From: an uncultured Christensenella sp.
GTDB lineage: Bacteria > Bacillota > Clostridia > Christensenellales > UBA3700
Assembly (NCBI GenBank): GCA_949284695.1
Contig: CASDWJ010000025.1
Coordinates: 1-64,000 of the forward strand
Length of the DNA stretch: 64,000 bases
Direction: 5' to 3'
Part shown: positions 1-7,833 of the stretch, piece by piece
Position numbering within the stretch: the first letter of the stretch is position 1
Layout: each line of letters opens with the position of its first letter
Program-made: the position numbers and the translations under genes
Notes under the pieces: generated by a model
The model's database searches: none
Seen by the model: the letters and a program-made list of their open reading frames with translations, nothing else
What the model was told of the DNA's origin: nothing

Positions 1-58
1 TTTTCAAAATCCTTGCTTCCCCTGAGACGGGAAGACATCAGACCAAAAGGAGGTTTCT

Positions 59-340
59 ATGAACAAGTACGAGCTTTTGTACATCATCGACAACGACGTG
101 ACTGAAGAAGGCAAGCAGGCTGTTATCGACAGGATCGAAGCGGTCGTCACGAGTGCAGGCGGCGAGATCGTCAGTCTGGACAAGTGGGGCACCCGCAAGT
201 TTGCTTATCCCATCAACTTCAAAAGCGAAGGCTACTACGTGCTGACCACGTTCAACGCTCCCGCGAGCGTTCCGGCGGAAATCACGCGTCTCGGCCGTAT
301 CGTCGACGAGATCGTCAGACTTATGATAGTCCGCAAGTAA
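59..340 (+). CDS. rpsF: 30S ribosomal protein S6
   Basis: A 93-aa protein of the normal length for bacterial S6, a small-subunit ribosomal protein that binds 16S rRNA as a heterodimer with S18. The start MNKYELLYII and the central segment GTRKFAYPI are typical of the family. The start is set by AAGGAGG about 7 nt upstream. It is the first gene of a compact rpsF-ssb-rpsR operon, with 12 nt to ssb, a gene order conserved across Bacillota, which supports the call independently. No promoter is visible in the 58 bases before it, so transcription may begin outside the window. Confidence 0.97.
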   Translation: MNKYELLYIIDNDVTEEGKQAVIDRIEAVVTSAGGEIVSLDKWGTRKFAYPINFKSEGYYVLTTFNAPASVPAEITRLGRIVDEIVRLMIVRK

Positions 341-352
341 CAGGAGGAGATT

Positions 353-763
353 ATGAACAAGATTATTCTCATCGGCAATCTTACCAGAGACCCGGAGAGC
401 GGCACGACCCCCAGCGGCGTCAGCTACTGCAGATTCTCGATCGCGGTCAACAGGAGATTCAGCAAAGACAGCAACGAGGCAGATTACTTCAACATCATCA
501 CCTGGAGAGGTGTCGCCGAAAGTTGTGCCAAGTCGCTTACCAAGGGCAGGAAAGTCGGCGTAGTCGGCTCTATCCAGATCCGCAACTACGAAGGCAACGA
601 CGGCGCTAAGCGCACTTCGGTTGAAGTCACCGCTGACGAAGTCGAGTTCCTCACTTCCGCGGGCGGCGCAAGCAGAGAGGAAGCTCCGCAGAGCAAATCC
701 TCGCGTTCGGACGTCACAAAACTCGAAGAAGTCGACGCTTCCGACGACAATTTACCATTCTGA
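353..763 (+). CDS. ssb: Single-stranded DNA-binding protein
   Basis: A 136-aa SSB. Residues 1-105 carry the OB fold, opening MNKIILIGNLTRDPE and including the family blocks RFSIAVNR and YFNIITWRG. Then comes a short Ser/Glu-rich linker and the acidic tip DDNLPF, close to the canonical DDDLPF tip that recruits DNA replication and repair partners. AGGAGGAG precedes the start. It sits between rpsF and rpsR as in most Bacillota, so this is the essential housekeeping SSB and not a phage or plasmid copy. Confidence 0.97.
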   Translation: MNKIILIGNLTRDPESGTTPSGVSYCRFSIAVNRRFSKDSNEADYFNIITWRGVAESCAKSLTKGRKVGVVGSIQIRNYEGNDGAKRTSVEVTADEVEFLTSAGGASREEAPQSKSSRSDVTKLEEVDASDDNLPF

Positions 764-781
764 TTATAAGGAGATATAACA

Positions 782-1030
782 ATGAGCGAAGAGAAAGTTG
801 TCAAGAGACCGGCAAGAAAGGCTCCGCGCAAAAAGGTGTGCACCTTCTGCGTAGACAAGGCTACCGAGATCGATTACAAGGACGTTGCAAAACTGCGCAA
901 GTTCATCACCGAGAAGGGCAAGATCCTTCCGAGACGTATGAGCGGCGTTTGCGCAAAGCACCAGAGACTTCTCGCAGAGGCTATCAAGCGCGCGAGAGTT
1001 ATGGCTCTGCTCCCCTACGTTGCAGAGTAA
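782..1030 (+). CDS. rpsR: 30S ribosomal protein S18
   Basis: An 82-aa S18, the S6 partner in the 30S platform. A basic N-terminal tail (residues 1-18) is followed by the S18 core [16 protein letters not shown] and the conserved region [15 protein letters not shown]. The two cysteines of CTFC and the one in SGVCAKHQR suggest a zinc-binding (C+) form of S18. AAGGAGAT precedes the start, 18 nt after ssb. It is the last gene of the operon and is followed directly by a GCAA-loop terminator. Confidence 0.97.
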   Translation: MSEEKVVKRPARKAPRKKVCTFCVDKATEIDYKDVAKLRKFITEKGKILPRRMSGVCAKHQRLLAEAIKRARVMALLPYVAE

Positions 1031-1050
1031 TAACGTATAAATCAAAAATC

Positions 1051-1078
1051 ACGGCTTCCGCAAGGGAGCCGTTTTTTT
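1051..1078 (+). terminator. Rho-independent terminator of the rpsF-ssb-rpsR operon
   Basis: A 9-bp stem (ACGGCTTCC paired with GGGAGCCGT, one G-U) closed by a GCAA tetraloop and followed by seven T residues. Confidence 0.93.
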
Positions 1079-1211
1079 GTAAAAATTTTTACGTGCGGCA
1101 GAGCTGCGGCTGCGACTCGCCTCAGGAACGGGAAAAAGACGCGCATTGACGGGCATATCTTTTTGATGTATCATAAAGGTGGATGAGAAGTACTGCGAGG
1201 AGGGAAGGATC

Positions 1212-1889
1212 ATGAAAAAGAAAATGATGATCGTAGCGGCGGTATTGTTGCTTGCCGTTCTGGCGGGCGCGCTCGTCGCGTGCAACTTCGTGTGGATATC
1301 CATTCCCGATACAGATATGACTTTCGACGGGATAATCTCTGATAAGATAACGCAGGAAGAATGGCAGAGTATCGTGTTGGGCGCGGAAGACGTCACGAAT
1401 TACCGCCTCAAAAGCGAAACCGCCGACCTCGGGTACGACAGCCGTATTTTAAGCGAATTTTACGAAGGAAAGCAGAGGTCTGAAGATAAGCAGAAAAGTC
1501 TTGAAAGCGAAGCGACAAAATGGGAAAAGGTGCTGTACGCCTATGAGTATTCCGACGAAAACGGCAATTATCGGATAACCCGCGAGGGTGACGGAGAGTG
1601 GCAGAAAAAAGAATGGTTCACTTCTTTCGGCAACAGCTATGCCGATATGGTCGAAGCGGTCGACACGTATTGGACAGCGCAAGGAGACGGCGAGTACGAA
1701 CTGTCCTGGAGCGAAGAAAAGCAGGGGTATATCTGCGAGTACGAGGATTTTTACGGCATAGTCAAATTCAAGGACGGCAAGATCTGCGCGTTTGCGGATT
1801 ACGTGAGCGGCAAAGAAAAAGCGACCGAGACCTTTATCTTCTACGACTTCGGAGAGGTGGAGGATTTCTCGCTCCCTCCCGTAGAGTAA
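1212..1889 (+). CDS. Small lipoprotein, paralogue of the one at 2301
   Basis: A 225-aa predicted lipoprotein of unknown function. The N-terminus is MKKKMMIVAAVLLLAVLAG followed by the lipobox LVAC (Cys at about residue 24), so it should be a lipid-anchored extracellular protein. This start is preferred over an in-frame ATG at 1179 because GAGGAGGGAAGG lies just upstream and it gives a proper signal peptide. The mature N-terminus (DMTFDGIISDKITQEEW) and the C-terminus (FIFYDFGEVEDFSLPPVE) match the protein at 2301 (DTKFEDIVSDKITEEEL; FIYYDFGKVPEITIPEITE), so the two are paralogues. No known domain is recognised. The central part is rich in Tyr, Glu and Trp. Confidence 0.8.
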   Translation: MKKKMMIVAAVLLLAVLAGALVACNFVWISIPDTDMTFDGIISDKITQEEWQSIVLGAEDVTNYRLKSETADLGYDSRILSEFYEGKQRSEDKQKSLESEATKWEKVLYAYEYSDENGNYRITREGDGEWQKKEWFTSFGNSYADMVEAVDTYWTAQGDGEYELSWSEEKQGYICEYEDFYGIVKFKDGKICAFADYVSGKEKATETFIFYDFGEVEDFSLPPVE

Positions 1890-1911
1890 AACAGGTTTGA
1901 TCAAAAGAAAA

Positions 1912-1939
1912 GCGCGGGCAGGAATTTTCCTGCCCGCGC
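1912..1939. terminator. Bidirectional terminator between the lipoprotein and the XRE gene
   Basis: An 11-bp perfect stem (GCGCGGGCAGG / CCTGCCCGCGC) with loop AATTTT. The run AAAAGAAAA on the left makes it a good terminator for the minus-strand XRE gene; on the plus strand only ATTAAAAG follows. Nearly the same hairpin core follows the paralogous lipoprotein at 3028-3051. Confidence 0.8.
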
Positions 1940-1967
1940 ATTAAAAGATACAATGTTTTTTTTGCAT

Positions 1968-2186
1968 TTAATATTCTTTTCTTCCCGTCAGAAAATCCAG
2001 ACTTTCGCCAAAGTAATCGGCTATCTTACACAGATTTTCCAGCCCTATTTCTCTTTGACACAACAAGTATCTTGACAGGGTAGCCTGTGGCAAACCTATT
2101 TTTTTGGCAACGGAATTTACGCTCTCGTTGCCGATAAGCTCTTTTAGTCTCTTTGCAAAAGTCTGAGTATAAGTCGATTCGTTCAT
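1968..2186 (-). CDS. XRE-family helix-turn-helix regulator
   Basis: A 72-aa stand-alone HTH_3/Cro-CI type DNA-binding protein with no effector domain. The helix-turn-helix spans about residues 10-65: FAKRLKELIGNESVNSVAKK, then GLPQATLSRYLLCQREIGLE and ICKIADYFGESLDFLTG-like ending, the classic XRE signature. It is divergent from the lipoprotein at 2301 and shares its 114-bp upstream region, which contains two direct repeats that look like its operators. No Shine-Dalgarno sequence is visible before the ATG. Inference: it autoregulates and controls the lipoprotein at 2301. Confidence 0.85.
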   Translation of the reverse strand: MNESTYTQTFAKRLKELIGNESVNSVAKKIGLPQATLSRYLLCQREIGLENLCKIADYFGESLDFLTGRKEY

Positions 2187-2201
2187 ATGTATAGGTTACG
2201 A

Positions 2202-2244
2202 CAAACGGTATAAAAATAATCAAGTTATACCAAATGGTATAAAA
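2202..2244. promoter_or_regulatory. Direct-repeat operator candidate for the XRE regulator
   Basis: Two 14-bp direct repeats, CAAACGGTATAAAA (2202-2215) and CAAATGGTATAAAA (2231-2244), differ at one base and start 29 bp apart. The second also forms an inverted repeat ATACC-AAAT-GGTAT. They lie between the divergent XRE gene and the promoter of the lipoprotein at 2301, so they are the natural binding sites for that regulator. Confidence 0.55.
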
Positions 2245-2247
2245 TAC

Positions 2248-2277
2248 TTGACACATTGAAAATTGCCGAATTATAAT
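2248..2277 (+). promoter_or_regulatory. Sigma-A type promoter of the lipoprotein at 2301
   Basis: TTGACA (2248-2253), 18-nt spacer, TATAAT (2272-2277). The second GGTATAAAA repeat abuts the -35 element, so a bound XRE protein would compete with polymerase. Confidence 0.8.
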
Positions 2278-2300
2278 TAAAGAAAAAGGAGAGTTATATT

Positions 2301-3002
2301 ATGAAAAAAATAATTGCAATCACGGCAGTCGTTCTCGTAATTATCATGTCTTTGACAGCGTTCGTCGCTTGCGACAAAAAAGGCGAAGAGCAGGAGATTA
2401 CCGCAGATACGAAGTTCGAGGACATCGTTTCGGATAAGATAACGGAAGAAGAGTTGATAAGTATGGTGCAAGACTCTAAGAACGTTGATAATTTTAGAAT
2501 GGAATTTTGTGGAGATAACGATCGTGTACAATTATCAATTGAAGTATGCGGAGAAAAAATGAAGAGCGTTAATAATACGTATGACTTAATAGCAGAGACG
2601 GGTACGCCTGTGGCAATTTTGGGCACAACTGCGGTATATACCTACGCTTATTATGAAGGCGGTATTTTATATAAGATGTTCAGCTTTGACAATAAAAATT
2701 GGAGAAAAGTAACAGGAGGGGATTGGGATTTCTATAATTATTATGCGCCATATTTGGAAGGGTTTTATGCATATTATCGCCAACTCGACGGAGCGGAAGG
2801 TGTTGGGGTAAAATGGAGCGACGAATATAAAGCATATGTTTATGGAGATGGCGATGGTAATGATTGGGTATACAAATTCAAAAACAACAGAATGTGCGCG
2901 TTTGCAGTGTACAGCAAAGATGACAAAAGTGACGATATGAGCTTTATATACTACGATTTCGGAAAAGTTCCTGAAATTACGATCCCTGAAATAACGGAAT
3001 AA
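2301..3002 (+). CDS. Small lipoprotein, paralogue of the one at 1212
   Basis: A 233-aa predicted lipoprotein of unknown function. Signal peptide MKKIIAITAVVLVIIMSLTA with lipobox FVAC (Cys about residue 24), then a charged linker. AAAGGAGAG precedes the start. It shares its mature N-terminus and C-terminal strand with the protein at 1212, and both are followed by a near-identical hairpin, so gene and terminator seem to have been duplicated together. Bases ~2470-2900 are clearly more AT-rich than the neighbours, which suggests a mosaic origin or recent divergence. Unlike its paralogue it has its own strong promoter next to a candidate XRE operator, so it is probably regulated separately. Confidence 0.8.
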   Translation: MKKIIAITAVVLVIIMSLTAFVACDKKGEEQEITADTKFEDIVSDKITEEELISMVQDSKNVDNFRMEFCGDNDRVQLSIEVCGEKMKSVNNTYDLIAETGTPVAILGTTAVYTYAYYEGGILYKMFSFDNKNWRKVTGGDWDFYNYYAPYLEGFYAYYRQLDGAEGVGVKWSDEYKAYVYGDGDGNDWVYKFKNNRMCAFAVYSKDDKSDDMSFIYYDFGKVPEITIPEITE

Positions 3003-3027
3003 GTGTCATTGTAAAACGATAAAGCAG

Positions 3028-3051
3028 ACGGGCAGGAATTTTCCTGCCCGT
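3028..3051 (+). terminator. Terminator after the second lipoprotein
   Basis: A 9-bp stem (ACGGGCAGG / CCTGCCCGT) with loop AATTTT, followed by GTTTGTT. The core GGGCAGG-AATTTT-CCTGCCC is identical to the hairpin at 1914-1937. Confidence 0.75.
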
Positions 3052-3061
3052 GTTTGTTAAT

Positions 3062-3150
3062 CGCAAATCGGCTTGGCGTGTTGCGACTTGTCACACTTAG
3101 CGACAGCCGACTTATGCTCATGGCCACACGAGGTCGTGGGCGATGTCGGT
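3062..3150. repeat. Degenerate copy of the hairpin repeat family
   Basis: TTGCGACTTGTCACACTTAG (3080-3099) followed by GCGACAGCC closely matches the core of the 86-bp units at 3.7-4.0 kb. The copy seems to run into the 3' end of the minus-strand gene that ends at 3118, so that gene may have gained its last codons from the element. Confidence 0.5.
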
Positions 3151-3549
3151 GAACCAGCCGATATCGTTTTGCAGGTAATACTGTTGACCGTCCACGACTA
3201 TGACGTTTTGCGTCAGATGCCGTAAAGTGAAAGTTTCGCCGTCCGAAGTATGGATAGTTATATTTGCGCCAACTTCGTCTATCATTCTGTCGATGCGTCT
3301 CAAAGTTGCGGAGCGCAACTCGCGGACGAGTTTAGCGGTGTTTTCCGCATCTATTTCCGCGCTGTAATGATCGTAGGGGGTGGGATCGAATTCAACCGTT
3401 GCGCCCGTGACCTTTTCTGCGTCTACCGTCACGACCTTGTCGCCTTTGACGAGCACGCACAGACATACCGTGACGACGACGGCGACGATCACGACGACGG
3501 CGATCGCCAATGAAATGACAACGGTTTTCTTTTTGTTTACTGTCTGCAT
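3118..3549 (-). CDS. Membrane-anchored protein of unknown function
   Basis: A 143-aa protein with a short basic N-terminus (MQTVNKKKT), one strong transmembrane segment at about residues 9-34 (mostly Val/Ile/Ala) and an extracellular domain of about 105 residues containing VEFDPTPYDHYSAEID and NITIHTSDGETFTLRHL. Cysteines sit within the hydrophobic segment (TVCLC), but the local sequence is not a good lipobox. GGAGGAG lies upstream of the start, which supports it. No family is recognised. It stands alone on the minus strand between two pieces of the same intergenic repeat family. Confidence 0.7.
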   Translation of the reverse strand: MQTVNKKKTVVISLAIAVVVIVAVVVTVCLCVLVKGDKVVTVDAEKVTGATVEFDPTPYDHYSAEIDAENTAKLVRELRSATLRRIDRMIDEVGANITIHTSDGETFTLRHLTQNVIVVDGQQYYLQNDIGWFTDIAHDLVWP

Positions 3550-3628
3550 TTGTTTACTCCTCCACTGAACGTCTCTATATTATATACTTTCAATTTATCA
3601 CAAAATTTCGGCGAGATCAAGATAGTAA

Positions 3629-4045
3629 GGCTTCGCGTTAAGAAACAAGTAACGATACGCGCAAGCCGACTTCTCGCCGGTCGCGGGGCGACAGCCAAGG
3701 AAGGCTTCGCGTGTCGCAACTTGTCACGCTTAGCGCAAGCCTACTAATGCAGTGGTCACACCACCGGTCGCGGGGCGACAGCCGAAATAGCTTCGCGTGT
3801 CGCAACTTGTCACGCTTAGCGCAAGCCTACTTCTGCCGCGGTCACACCGCCGGTCGCGGGGCGACAGCCAAGGTAGCTTCGCGTGCCGCAACTTGTCACG
3901 CTTAGCGCAAGCCTACTTCTGCCGCGGTCACACCGCCGGTCGCGGGGCGACAGCCAAGGAAGGCTTCGCGTGTCGCAACTTGTCACGCTTAGCGCAAGCC
4001 TACTAATGCAGTGGTCACACCACCCGCGGCCACGCCGCCACGGGG
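3629..4045. repeat. Array 1: tandem ~86-bp hairpin-rich intergenic repeats
   Basis: Four good units start near 3703, 3789, 3875 and 3962 (spacing 86, 86 and 87 bp), preceded by a diverged unit from 3629. Each unit carries GGCTTCGCGTGTCGCAACTT, a small CGC-TTA-GCG hairpin, a second hairpin around an invariant CAC loop, and TCGCGGGGCGACAGCC. The second stem is GTGGT/ACCAC in two units (3752-3764, 4011-4023) and GCGGT/ACCGC in two (3838-3850, 3924-3936), a compensatory T-A to C-G change. The 86-bp period is not a multiple of three, so the open frames here are not genes. The array fills the 554-bp gap upstream of upp. Confidence 0.9.
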
Positions 4046-4047
4046 TG

Positions 4048-4076
4048 TTGACAAAACGCGCGAAATAGAGGATAAT
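4048..4076 (+). promoter_or_regulatory. Sigma-A type promoter of upp
   Basis: TTGACA (4048-4053), 17-nt spacer, GATAAT (4071-4076), directly after the end of repeat array 1. Confidence 0.85.
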
Positions 4077-4103
4077 AGATAAGGACAGACAAAGGAGAAG
4101 TTT

Positions 4104-4742
4104 ATGAAGAATTATCCCAACGTTACTATTTTCGATCATCCGCTCATCAGACACAAGATTGCCATTCTCAGAGACAAGAACACGGGCACCAAGGAGTTCC
4201 GCGAGCTTGTCGAGGAGATAACAATGCTGATGACATACGAGGCGTTCAAGGACGCACCGACCAAAGAAGTGGAAGTGGAGACCCCTCTCGAGGTATGCAC
4301 TCAGCAGATAGTGCAGGAGAGGAAGATAGCGATCGTGCCGATATTGCGCGCGGGATTGGGCATGGTCAACGGCGTGCAGAGGATATTCCCGCTTGCCAAG
4401 GTGGGTCACATCGGGCTTTACCGCGACGAGGAGACTATGGAGCCGCACGAGTATTATAGCAAACTTCCTGAGGGAATAGAGAATATGCAGGTGACGTTGC
4501 TCGACCCGATGCTGGCGACGGGCGGGTCTGCCAACGCGGCGATAGAGTTTCTGAGAAAGCGCGGGGTCAAGACGATAAGACTGATGTCGATCATCGCGGC
4601 GCCGCAGGGCGTAGAGAGGGTAGCGGAAGCAAATCCCGACGTAAAGGTATACGTATCCACGCTTGACCGCACGCTCAACGAGCATTGTTACATACTGCCC
4701 GGACTGGGAGACGCGGGAGACAGGCTGTTCGGCACGAAATAA
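4104..4742 (+). CDS. upp: Uracil phosphoribosyltransferase
   Basis: A 212-aa enzyme of the usual length that converts uracil and PRPP to UMP and pyrophosphate in pyrimidine salvage, in the cytoplasm. Family features: N-terminal [30 protein letters not shown], the PRPP-binding loop [10 protein letters not shown] (about residues 132-141) and the C-terminal uracil-site segment [24 protein letters not shown] precedes the start and a TTGACA promoter lies about 50 bp upstream. No uracil-responsive PyrR-type leader is visible. The next gene follows after 106 bp without an obvious terminator, so they may be cotranscribed. Confidence 0.97.
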   Translation: MKNYPNVTIFDHPLIRHKIAILRDKNTGTKEFRELVEEITMLMTYEAFKDAPTKEVEVETPLEVCTQQIVQERKIAIVPILRAGLGMVNGVQRIFPLAKVGHIGLYRDEETMEPHEYYSKLPEGIENMQVTLLDPMLATGGSANAAIEFLRKRGVKTIRLMSIIAAPQGVERVAEANPDVKVYVSTLDRTLNEHCYILPGLGDAGDRLFGTK

Positions 4743-4848
4743 AAGGCGCGAAAGCGATGACAAAAGCGAAATTCAAGCCGCGCCGCACAAGGTACTGCTT
4801 TTTATACGCCTGAGAAGGCGCGCGCACAGAGCGCGGAAGGAGAAGAAA

Positions 4849-6255
4849 ATGAAATACGACACCGTAATCATCGGCGCGGGTCCCGCGGGGATCTTCACGG
4901 CGATAGAGATGATACGCCACGACTACAAAGGCTCTATACTCATAGTCGAAAAGGGCGTCGCGATAGAGAAGCGCCGTTGCCCCAAGGCAAAGACCAACGT
5001 ATGCGTGAATTGCAAGCCCTATTGTCACATCACGACGGGCTTCAGCGGCGCGGGCGCGTTCTCGGACGGCAAGCTGTCGCTCAGCCACGAGGTCGGCGGT
5101 CAGCTTCCCGAACTTATCGGCGAGGACTACGCACAGCAGATGATAGAGTATACGGACAAGATATACCTCGAGTTCGGCGCAGACACGCACGTCGAGGGTA
5201 TAGGTCAGGACGAGGAAGTCAAGGAGATCAGAAAGCGCGCGATAAAGGCGGGACTCAAGCTGGTCGATTGCCCGATACGCCACCTCGGCACCGAGAAGGC
5301 GCAGGAGATATACTACGCGATAGAGCAGTATCTGATAAAGAACGGTGTGGACATTCTGTTCGGCTACCAGTGCGAGAACATAATCCTCGAGGGCGACAAG
5401 TGCTCCGGCGTTATAATCGACAACGGCAAAAAGGTCGAGGAAGTCTATGCTAAGAACACGGTCATCGCGACGGGCAGACGAGGCGCTGACTGGCTCGAAC
5501 ATCTTTGCGCGGAGCACAACATCATGCACCAGCCGGGCACGGTCGACATCGGCGTAAGAGTCGAGGTGCGCAACGAGGTCATGGAAAAGGTCAACCGCGT
5601 GCTTTACGAGTCAAAACTTATCGGCTATCCCAAGCCGTTCAAGAACAAGGTGCGCACCTTCTGTCAGAACCCGGGCGGCTTTGTCTCGCAGGAGAATTAC
5701 GACAACGATCTCGCGGTCGTCAACGGGCACAGTTACAAAGAACTCAAGTCGTCCAACACCAACCTCGCGATACTCTGCTCGCACAACTTCTCAGAGCCGT
5801 TCAATCAGCCTATCGCTTACGCGCAGAAGATAGGCGAGCTGACCAATATGCTCGGCGCGGGGCACATACTCGTGCAGAGGTACGGCGACATCATAGACGG
5901 CAAGAGGACGTGGCAGAAAGAGCTGGCAAGGAGCAACGTGCGCCCGACGCTTCCCGACGCGGTAGCGGGCGATATCACGGCGGCGATGCCTTACCGCGCG
6001 ATGATAAATATCATCAACTTCATACAGGCGGTGGACGAGGTAGTGCCCGGATTCGCGGCGGCGGAGACCTTGCTCTATTCGCCCGAACTCAAGTTCTACT
6101 CCAACAAAGTCAAGATGGACGAGGATTTCAACACGAGCATAAAGGGACTGCATTGTCTCGGCGACAGCAGCGGTTGGACGAGAGGACTGATGATGGCATC
6201 GGTCATGGGCGTTATCATGGGTCAGAAACTCGCGGCAAAAGAAAAAACCGAATGA
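4849..6255 (+). CDS. FAD-dependent oxidoreductase (COG2509-like)
   Basis: A 468-aa flavoprotein of the uncharacterised FAD-dependent dehydrogenase group. The N-terminal dinucleotide-binding motif is YDTVIIGAGPAGIFTAIEM (GxGxxG) with the acidic end of the second strand at VEKG. It is followed by a cysteine-bearing block, CPKAKTNVCVNCKPYCHITT, and GFSGAGAFSDGKLSLS, typical of this family. A second nucleotide-site strand, NTVIATGRRGADWLE, lies near residue 205, and the C-terminus has LGDSSGWTRGLMMAS, the FAD-contacting GD motif. The start at 4849 is chosen because GGAAGGAGAAG precedes it and the GxGxxG lies right at the N-terminus; a longer in-frame ATG at 4663 would overlap upp. Substrate unknown. 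Confidence 0.88.
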   Translation: MKYDTVIIGAGPAGIFTAIEMIRHDYKGSILIVEKGVAIEKRRCPKAKTNVCVNCKPYCHITTGFSGAGAFSDGKLSLSHEVGGQLPELIGEDYAQQMIEYTDKIYLEFGADTHVEGIGQDEEVKEIRKRAIKAGLKLVDCPIRHLGTEKAQEIYYAIEQYLIKNGVDILFGYQCENIILEGDKCSGVIIDNGKKVEEVYAKNTVIATGRRGADWLEHLCAEHNIMHQPGTVDIGVRVEVRNEVMEKVNRVLYESKLIGYPKPFKNKVRTFCQNPGGFVSQENYDNDLAVVNGHSYKELKSSNTNLAILCSHNFSEPFNQPIAYAQKIGELTNMLGAGHILVQRYGDIIDGKRTWQKELARSNVRPTLPDAVAGDITAAMPYRAMINIINFIQAVDEVVPGFAAAETLLYSPELKFYSNKVKMDEDFNTSIKGLHCLGDSSGWTRGLMMASVMGVIMGQKLAAKEKTE

Positions 6256-6299
6256 CGAAAGACACGCCTTTGCGGGTGCGTTGCTTTTAAGGGGAAAAT

Positions 6300-7583
6300 A
6301 TGGACAGACGTCCCGACATAATTTTTATATTCAGCGATCAGCAGAGGGCGGACACGGTCAACGAACGCGTTACGCCCAACCTCGCAACCTACGCGCAGGA
6401 AGGGGATATATTCGACGAGGCTTATACCTGTCAGCCCGTGTGCGGACCTGCGCGCGCCTGCCTTCAGACGGGGATGTACCCCAACAAAAACGGCTGTATC
6501 ACCAACGGCGTGCCGATGAGAACAGAGGACGTGCACCTCGCGGACGCGTTCAATGCGGGCGGGTACGAGACCGCGTATATCGGCAAATGGCACCTCGCGT
6601 CCAAGGGTCTCGAGTACAGAAAAAAGGGAGTGCCCGAGGAGCTTCGCGGCGGCTATAAGTACTGGCTTGCGGCGGATCTGCTCGAATTTTCGTCGACGGG
6701 CAGCGGCGGGGTGATGTGGGACAACGACTGCAAAGAGGTCAGGTTCGACGGCGTGCGCGCGGATAAGATGACGGATTTTGCGATAGAGTATATCGACTCG
6801 CCGCACGAAAAACCGTATTTTCTTTTCCTGTCCTATCTCGAGCCTCATCATCAGAACACGTCGGGGCGCTTCGAGTGCCCTAAAGGCGCGGCGGAGAAGT
6901 TCAGAGACGAGCCGTATCCCGAGGACATAAAGGGGCTTGTCGGGGATTACGTGTTGCATTATCCCAGCTATCTCGCGTGTTGCGAAACGCTTGACCGCAA
7001 CGTCGCCCGCATAGTCGACGAGCTCAAAAAGACGGGCAGATACGACGATACGCTGATAATATACACGTCAGATCACGGCTGTCACTTCAGAACGCGGAAT
7101 TTCGAATATAAGCGTTCCTGCCACAGTGCGTCCACGCATATCCCGCTCGTGATCTTCGGCGGCGCGTATAAAAAAGGAGAACTCGACGCGCAAAAACTCG
7201 TATCGCTCATCGACCTGCCGCCCACGCTTCTGACCGCGGCGGGGATTGACGTGCCGACAAGTTTTGACGGCGTGCCTCTGCAGTCCGACGAGAAACGCGA
7301 CTGCGTGTTCGTGCACATCAGCGAGAGCGGCAACGGCAGGTGCGTGATAACGGACAGATACGTATACAGCGTGACGTCGGGTCTGAAATACGACACCAAC
7401 GTCTACAAGGACGACTATCTGTACGACAAACACAAAGACGCGGGCGAACGCAGGAATCTGATAAATTCAAAAGAGTACGCAGACGTGAAGAAATGGCTGA
7501 GATCGCTTCTCGCAAGAGAGATGGTCAAGGCGGGCGAAAAAGAGCCGATATTCAAAAAGAGGATATTCAAGAAGAATATATGA
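6300..7583 (+). CDS. Sulfatase family hydrolase, Cys-type, cytoplasmic
   Basis: A 427-aa alkaline-phosphatase-superfamily sulfatase. Metal site DxxR/SDQQ is near residue 12, and C48-G-P-A-R52 is the CxPxR motif whose Cys is oxidised to formylglycine. IGKWHLA (about residue 95) and YTSDHGCHF (about residue 255) supply further catalytic and metal residues. No signal peptide is visible, so it should act inside the cell on an imported sulfate ester or, given how broad the family is, a phosphonate or phosphoester. A Cys-type sulfatase needs an anaerobic maturase (anSME); none is in the window. The RBS is GGGGAAAAT. A terminator follows. Confidence 0.88.
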   Translation: MDRRPDIIFIFSDQQRADTVNERVTPNLATYAQEGDIFDEAYTCQPVCGPARACLQTGMYPNKNGCITNGVPMRTEDVHLADAFNAGGYETAYIGKWHLASKGLEYRKKGVPEELRGGYKYWLAADLLEFSSTGSGGVMWDNDCKEVRFDGVRADKMTDFAIEYIDSPHEKPYFLFLSYLEPHHQNTSGRFECPKGAAEKFRDEPYPEDIKGLVGDYVLHYPSYLACCETLDRNVARIVDELKKTGRYDDTLIIYTSDHGCHFRTRNFEYKRSCHSASTHIPLVIFGGAYKKGELDAQKLVSLIDLPPTLLTAAGIDVPTSFDGVPLQSDEKRDCVFVHISESGNGRCVITDRYVYSVTSGLKYDTNVYKDDYLYDKHKDAGERRNLINSKEYADVKKWLRSLLAREMVKAGEKEPIFKKRIFKKNI

Positions 7584-7588
7584 AAGCG

Positions 7589-7616
7589 AACTCCGCCATA
7601 AAAAGCGGAGTTTTTT
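7589..7616 (+). terminator. Terminator after the sulfatase gene
   Basis: Stem AACTCCGC (7589-7596) with GCGGAGTT (7605-7612), loop CATAAAAA, T-run from 7611. Confidence 0.88.
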
Positions 7617-7773
7617 CGCTTTTATTAACTTCGGGATAAAGGAGCAAACCGCGCCGTCGCCTGTCGGAAGCCGATGAAAAGGGCTTGCCGGTCGTTGCGC
7701 CGAGCGCAAAAGCTGAAAAAGACGAAATACGTGAAAAACTCAAAACGTATCGCGCATTTTACATGTAAAGAAA

Positions 7774-7806
7774 ATAAAAAAAGCGGTGAACAGCCGCCGT
7801 TTTTTT
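7774..7806 (-). terminator. Terminator for the small membrane protein gene
   Basis: GCGG (7783-7786) pairs with CCGC (7794-7797), with A-run on the left and T-run on the right, so it can act in both directions. It lies just downstream of the minus-strand gene ending at 7834. Confidence 0.6.
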
Positions 7807-7833
7807 GCGATTTTTTCGTGAGAAAAGCAAAGT

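Noticed and set aside
3711..4006. Small repetitive open frames in array 1
   Set aside because: The repeat period of 86 bp breaks the frame from unit to unit, the frames lack start signals, and the stems show pairing-preserving changes typical of non-coding elements.
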